DNA of 10,870 bases from a bacterium (GTDB taxonomy: Bacteria; Margulisbacteria; Marinamargulisbacteria; SXXA01). The position numbers and the translations under genes were made by a program. Under the pieces are notes generated by a model. It had not been told where the DNA came from. It saw nothing but the letters and a program-made list of their open reading frames with translations, and searched no databases. Positions 7,491-10,870 of the stretch are shown in pieces. The DNA lies in the NCBI GenBank assembly GCA_947502965.1, contig CANNCG010000033.1, positions 1 to 10,870 of the forward strand. The letters run 5' to 3'. Numbering within the stretch: the first letter of the stretch is position 1; each line of letters opens with the position of its first letter.

Positions 7491-8810
7491 ATGTCACAAC
7501 GTCTTCGTCTGTTGCTCTCCCTTGGCGTTTTGGTGGCGAGTCTGGTCATCATCATATTTCGGCCATTGAACCTTGGCCTGGATCTGCGTGGTGGGGTTCG
7601 CATTGTACTGGAAGCGCAAGACACAGAGGCAGTCAAAGTAGACGCAGATGCCATCAATGGGGTGCTCGCCATTATTCGTGATAGGGTAGACAGTTTGGGG
7701 GTCACAGAGCCCGTCATCTCCACCAAAGGACTGCGCCAAATTGTGGTCGAATTGCCAGGACTCGACGATGCGGACCGTGCCCTGCGCATGGTGGGAGAAA
7801 CCGCTCAGTTGAATTTTGTAGAAGCCGAATGGGCGCCCATCACAGAGACCCCGCTCACACCCGAACAGATTGCCTTGCTGGCAGGCCCCTACGCCACACT
7901 CACGATGGTCACACAGCGCGATAGTGAGGGCCGTGTCATTTCAGAAAAGCCTATTTTTCTCAAAAAAATCGCCATTACGGGTGCTGATTTAAAATCCGCT
8001 TACCATGGGTCAGACCAATACAACCGACCCATCGTCAACATTGAGTTCACACCAGAAGGCACGCGTAAGTTTCATGATGTCACCGCCCGTTCCGTCGGCA
8101 AGCCTTTGGCTATTTTGCTCGATGGCAAGGTCATTTCAGCCCCACAGGTGAACGAGGCCATTTCGGGCGGAAGGGCCCAGATCTCCGGTCAATTTTCCAA
8201 TCAAGAAGTCAGAGATTTGGTCATCCAGCTCAAAGCAGGGGCCCTGCCTGTACCTGTCAAAATCATTTCGAATCAGATCGTCGGTCCCACATTGGGCAAA
8301 GACGCCATCGCCAAAAGCCGTGTCGCAGGGGTGATTGGGTTTGTGCTGGTCTGCACCTTTATGATCGTCGTCTACCGCATTCCTGGCGTCATTGCCTCAG
8401 TCTCCTTGCTCCTCTATCTGTTTGTCTTTTACGCCGTACTCAAGCTCATTGGCGCGACCCTCACCTTGCCAGGTATTGCCGGCTTGATTCTCACCATGGG
8501 CATCGTCGTGGATTCCAACATTCTGATTTTTGAACGCATTAAAGAAGAACATGAAACCGGAATTGGCTATTTGGCCGCCGTAAAAACCGGCTTTGAAAAA
8601 GCACTGGCCACCGTTTTGGACGCCAATGTCACCACCTTATTTGCAACTATTGTGCTGTTTGTATTGGGGACAGGCCCTATTCGGGGATTTGCGGTGACCC
8701 TGACTTTGGGCATTTTGGTGAGCCTGTTTACAGCCGTATTCCTCTCTCAATGGCTGCTCTTGGTCTACGCCCCTCACGCAAAAGACAATCAAAAATTGGT
8801 GATCAAATGA
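7491..8810 (+). CDS. secD: Protein translocase subunit SecD
   Basis: SecD is an RND-type inner-membrane protein that works with SecF to drive late steps of Sec export using the proton (or sodium) motive force. One N-terminal membrane helix (about 6-23) precedes the hallmark LGLDLRGG (28-35) and a periplasmic domain. Five C-terminal helices begin near residue 278. The TM4 motif GIVVDSNILIFERIKEE carries Asp341, equivalent to the essential Asp519 of E. coli SecD. At 439 aa it is far shorter than E. coli SecD (615 aa). The missing length is in the periplasmic region, as in the compact SecD of several other phyla. A strong AAAGGAGG fixes the start. No yajC gene lies upstream; lysS does instead. 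secF follows after 31 nt. Confidence 0.97.
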   Translation: MSQRLRLLLSLGVLVASLVIIIFRPLNLGLDLRGGVRIVLEAQDTEAVKVDADAINGVLAIIRDRVDSLGVTEPVISTKGLRQIVVELPGLDDADRALRMVGETAQLNFVEAEWAPITETPLTPEQIALLAGPYATLTMVTQRDSEGRVISEKPIFLKKIAITGADLKSAYHGSDQYNRPIVNIEFTPEGTRKFHDVTARSVGKPLAILLDGKVISAPQVNEAISGGRAQISGQFSNQEVRDLVIQLKAGALPVPVKIISNQIVGPTLGKDAIAKSRVAGVIGFVLVCTFMIVVYRIPGVIASVSLLLYLFVFYAVLKLIGATLTLPGIAGLILTMGIVVDSNILIFERIKEEHETGIGYLAAVKTGFEKALATVLDANVTTLFATIVLFVLGTGPIRGFAVTLTLGILVSLFTAVFLSQWLLLVYAPHAKDNQKLVIK

Positions 8811-8828
8811 TGGTTACTATTCTATTTT

Positions 8829-8833
8829 GGAGG
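8829..8833 (+). promoter_or_regulatory. Ribosome binding site that decides the secF start
   Basis: GGAGG lies 8 nt before ATG 8842. A longer in-frame reading from TTG 8827 would begin inside this site, so that start is rejected. Confidence 0.75.
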
Positions 8834-8841
8834 ATCCTTTA

Positions 8842-9792
8842 ATGCTACTACGTGTGGTAGAACGTCGTATGGTTTGGTTGATGATCTCGGGTCTGTTTAT
8901 TTGTGCAGGATTTGGGCTCATGGGCTTGCGCATGATCCAAGGCGAAAGTATCCTCAATTTTGGAACGGACTTTGCCGGTGGGAGCTCACTCATGATCAGG
9001 GTTCCCTCCATCGCGAGCGCCATGGCCACCGCAACCGATCCCTCCGCCCAAAGCGCCAAAGAAATAGGCACCATTCGGACCAAGCTCGGGGAAATGGGCC
9101 TGGCCAACAGTGTCATCCAAATCACCCGCGACCATGAATTGATCATCAAAACACGCGCCCTAACCGACGATCAGAGCCGCTATATCCATGCCAAACTCGG
9201 CAGCATCTACGGTGAAACTGAGATTTTGGAATTTGATTTTATCGGCGCTTCCATGGGGGCTGAATTACGGGAAAAAGCCGTCTGGATCATCCTCGGCGTG
9301 TCCGCGCTGCTCATGATTTATGTCACATGGCGTTTTGACTTTGCCTATGGCATTGCCGCCCTGATCACCACCTTGCACGACGCCGTGGCCGTGATCAGCT
9401 TGGCGTCCATTTTCTATTTGGAAGTGGATTTGGTTTTCCTCGCCGCTATTCTGACGCTCTTGGGGTATTCGATCAATGACACCATTGTTATTTTCAACCG
9501 CATTCGTGAAAACATTTCTGTATTGAGCACAGAAGGGATGTCTCTCCCTAATGTTATTACCAAATCACTCAAAGACACCATGCGCAGAACACTGAATACC
9601 GTCGCAACCGTCGTTTTGGTTCTATTGGCGCTGATTTTCTTTGGCGGCACGATGAGCCAAGGCTTCTCTATTGTGCTTCTGTTTGGCGTCATTGTCGGCA
9701 CCTATTCGTCTATTTTTATTGCCAGCCCTATTTTTGCTCATTTTTACCGGATACCTACTGCTGAGGGATCTGCAACACCAGCTCCCCGATAA
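8842..9792 (+). CDS. secF: Protein translocase subunit SecF
   Basis: SecF is the membrane partner of SecD in the Sec export machinery. The 316-aa length is standard. One N-terminal helix (about 10-29) is followed by the SecF signature GTDFAGGSS (41-49), a periplasmic domain, and five C-terminal helices from about residue 150. The TM4 motif GYSINDTIVIFNRIREN contains Asp213, the same number as the functional Asp213 of E. coli SecF. TWRFDFAYGIAALITTLHD (about 156-174) is also characteristic. The chosen ATG has a GGAGG at 8 nt spacing. SecD and SecF are separate proteins here, 31 nt apart, and not fused as in Bacillus. The stop codon abuts the ATG of the next gene, rimK, with no gap. Confidence 0.97.
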   Translation: MLLRVVERRMVWLMISGLFICAGFGLMGLRMIQGESILNFGTDFAGGSSLMIRVPSIASAMATATDPSAQSAKEIGTIRTKLGEMGLANSVIQITRDHELIIKTRALTDDQSRYIHAKLGSIYGETEILEFDFIGASMGAELREKAVWIILGVSALLMIYVTWRFDFAYGIAALITTLHDAVAVISLASIFYLEVDLVFLAAILTLLGYSINDTIVIFNRIRENISVLSTEGMSLPNVITKSLKDTMRRTLNTVATVVLVLLALIFFGGTMSQGFSIVLLFGVIVGTYSSIFIASPIFAHFYRIPTAEGSATPAPR

Positions 9793-10680
9793 ATGGCCAC
9801 GCTTCGGATCGGGATCATCTCCCGAAATGCCCGACTCGTCTCCACCCACCGCCTTATTTTGGCGGCCAGGAGACGGGGGCATATGGTGCGTCTTATAGAC
9901 CCCATGGACACCCATTTTCAAATATCCGGATCTGGGGGTATTTTGAGCCAAGGAGAAAAGCTGCCCCGCATTGATGGCATCATTCCACGCATAGGCGTAC
10001 AAAGCGCGGGCTATGTCCTCTCCCTCATCAAGCAGATGGAGACCAAGGGCATCGTCTGTCTCAACACCTCCCAAAGCATGGCCACCGCCCGCAACAAACT
10101 CCACACCCTCCAATACCTAGACCATGCCAAAATCCCTATTCCGAGAACCACTTATGGCTCTTTTACCGTCCCCTCCGCCTCACTCCTGGCGTCTGTGGGG
10201 GGTGCGCCTGTCATCATCAAAACCCTGGACGGCTCCCAAGGCGTTGGCGTCATGTTGGCCCAAACACCGTCCCAAGCAGAGAGCATCATGGATGTCCTCA
10301 AACAGTCCCATATTGAATTTATTCTCCAAGAATATGTGGCCGAATCCAAAGGGCAAGATGTGCGGTGCTTCGTCATTGGGGACCGTGTCGTGGCCGCCAT
10401 GAGCCGACAAGGCAACGATGGCGAATTTCGCTCCAATCTCCACAGAGGGGGAACCGCCAGTGGCCACCTGCTGTCTGACACGGACCGTGAGATGGCCATA
10501 CGCGCCACCAAAACCGTCGGATTGGCTGTCGCTGGAGTAGACATGATTCCTTCTGACACGGGGATGAAGGTCATCGAAGTGAATTGTTCCCCAGGACTCG
10601 AAGGCATCGAAAACACGCTCAATATCGACATTGCGATACAGATCATTGACCATTTAGAATCCCTGATACGGGCGCGTTAA
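9793..10680 (+). CDS. rimK: RimK-type ATP-grasp alpha-L-glutamate ligase
   Basis: The 295-aa protein closely follows E. coli RimK (300 aa), which adds glutamates to the C-terminus of ribosomal protein S6. Matching blocks, from memory of that protein, are IIPRIGVQSAGY, GGAPVIIKTLDGSQGVGVML (ATP-binding Lys143 and glycine loop 147-152), QEYVAESKGQDVRC, FRSNLHRGG (212-220), AGVDM (Asp250) and IEVNCSPGLEGIE. Metal ligands Asp250, Glu262 and Asn264 are all kept. Cys265 replaces the Ala seen in E. coli, which is a minor change. Related ligases that modify other substrates, such as LysX/MptN/CofF types, share the fold, but the RSNLHRGG and PGLEGIE blocks favour RimK proper. It starts on the base after the secF stop and lacks a nearby Shine-Dalgarno sequence, so coupling to secF is likely. 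No terminator is evident after it. Whether S6 in this organism carries a suitable C-terminus cannot be checked here. Confidence 0.92.
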   Translation: MATLRIGIISRNARLVSTHRLILAARRRGHMVRLIDPMDTHFQISGSGGILSQGEKLPRIDGIIPRIGVQSAGYVLSLIKQMETKGIVCLNTSQSMATARNKLHTLQYLDHAKIPIPRTTYGSFTVPSASLLASVGGAPVIIKTLDGSQGVGVMLAQTPSQAESIMDVLKQSHIEFILQEYVAESKGQDVRCFVIGDRVVAAMSRQGNDGEFRSNLHRGGTASGHLLSDTDREMAIRATKTVGLAVAGVDMIPSDTGMKVIEVNCSPGLEGIENTLNIDIAIQIIDHLESLIRAR

Positions 10681-10697
10681 TCCGCTAATTTCGTTGA

Positions 10698-10725
10698 AAC
10701 GGATCTTCCTATAAAATTTCGAGGC
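10698..10725 (+). repeat. IS terminal inverted repeat, left end of right IS
   Basis: This is the exact 28-bp reverse complement of 281-308. The sequence inside it (after 10725) differs from that inside the left copy. This therefore looks like the 5' end of a second IS copy in the same orientation as the first, and not an inverted copy of the same end. It begins 18 bp after the rimK stop, so the element has landed, or ended, immediately behind rimK. Confidence 0.7.
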
Positions 10726-10870
10726 CCACGTTCAAGTTCTAAGTGCAACACCTGGGGTTTTTGACCCCAGAAAAAAGTGCACAAAACTGAAATGAAGCGA
10801 TCTGACTAGAACAGCGCAGCTGCCCGCGCAGCGGGTCGAAGATTCTAGACAGGTTAGCGGAATGGAAGTT
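10726..10870 (+). mobile_element. 5' leader of a second IS copy (partial)
   Basis: This stretch has no complete gene and follows the terminal repeat. It contains a 7-bp perfect hairpin (CTGGGGT-loop-ACCCCAG, 10752-10770) with AAGTGCA on both sides (10741-10747 and 10775-10781 region), and a GC-rich hairpin CCCGC-GCA-GCGGG (10823-10835). Such hairpins near the 5' end of an IS can limit translation of read-through transcripts. An ATG at 10862 starts an open frame that runs off the window; whether it is the transposase start cannot be told. Calling this an IS leader rests on the shared terminal repeat. Confidence 0.5.

Noticed and set aside
7262..7681. 139-codon frame bridging the end of lysS and the start of secD
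   Set aside because: It overlaps two confident genes in another frame and has no recognisable features.
9622..10113. 163-codon minus-strand frame across the secF-rimK junction
   Set aside because: It is antisense to conserved regions of both genes and shows no motif.
1..10870. CRISPR arrays, tRNA or rRNA genes
   Set aside because: No regularly spaced direct repeats, and no cloverleaf or rRNA-like sequence, were recognised by eye. A covariance-model search was not possible.

Overview
The window is a chromosomal segment of roughly 10.4 kb of mostly housekeeping and signalling genes, with an insertion-sequence (IS) end at each edge. The left edge (1-308) is the 3' tail of a transposase gene plus its terminal inverted repeat. 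The right edge (10698-10870) starts with the same 28-bp sequence in inverted orientation, which reads as the 5' end of a second IS copy in the same orientation. The organism cannot be named from this window. Genes are bacterial, compactly organised and of moderate GC. The short SecD, separate SecF, classical bacterial LysS and a large GAF/PAS/PP2C signalling protein would fit several diderm or candidate-phylum lineages.

Between the IS ends, one gene lies on the minus strand: an M20 family dipeptidase (486-1865), followed by a strong hairpin that is probably its terminator (373-399). It diverges from a long plus-strand gene train. The 111-bp divergent gap holds a perfect 54-bp palindrome (1883-1936).

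The plus-strand train (1977-10680) has very tight junctions. It runs: single-domain response regulator; 1053-aa multisensor PP2C phosphatase fused to an RsbW-like kinase domain; STAS anti-anti-sigma-like protein; lysyl-tRNA synthetase (lysS); secD; secF; RimK-type ATP-grasp ligase (rimK). The phosphatase and STAS genes overlap by 14 nt, STAS and lysS overlap as ATGA, and rimK starts on the base after the secF stop.

The first three genes form a self-contained partner-switching module. The receiver protein and the GAF/PAS domains would take inputs. The PP2C domain would dephosphorylate, and the RsbW-like domain phosphorylate, a conserved Ser in the STAS protein. No sigma factor or other output protein is visible here. 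The next four genes serve translation (LysS), protein export (SecDF) and, by homology, glutamate-tail modification of ribosomal protein S6 (RimK). The layout suggests that a stress-type switch and core translation/secretion genes may share transcripts, which is an inference from spacing only.

The points most worth a second look are the 54-bp palindrome, the phosphatase-kinase fusion with its co-translated STAS partner, and the paired IS ends around essential genes.
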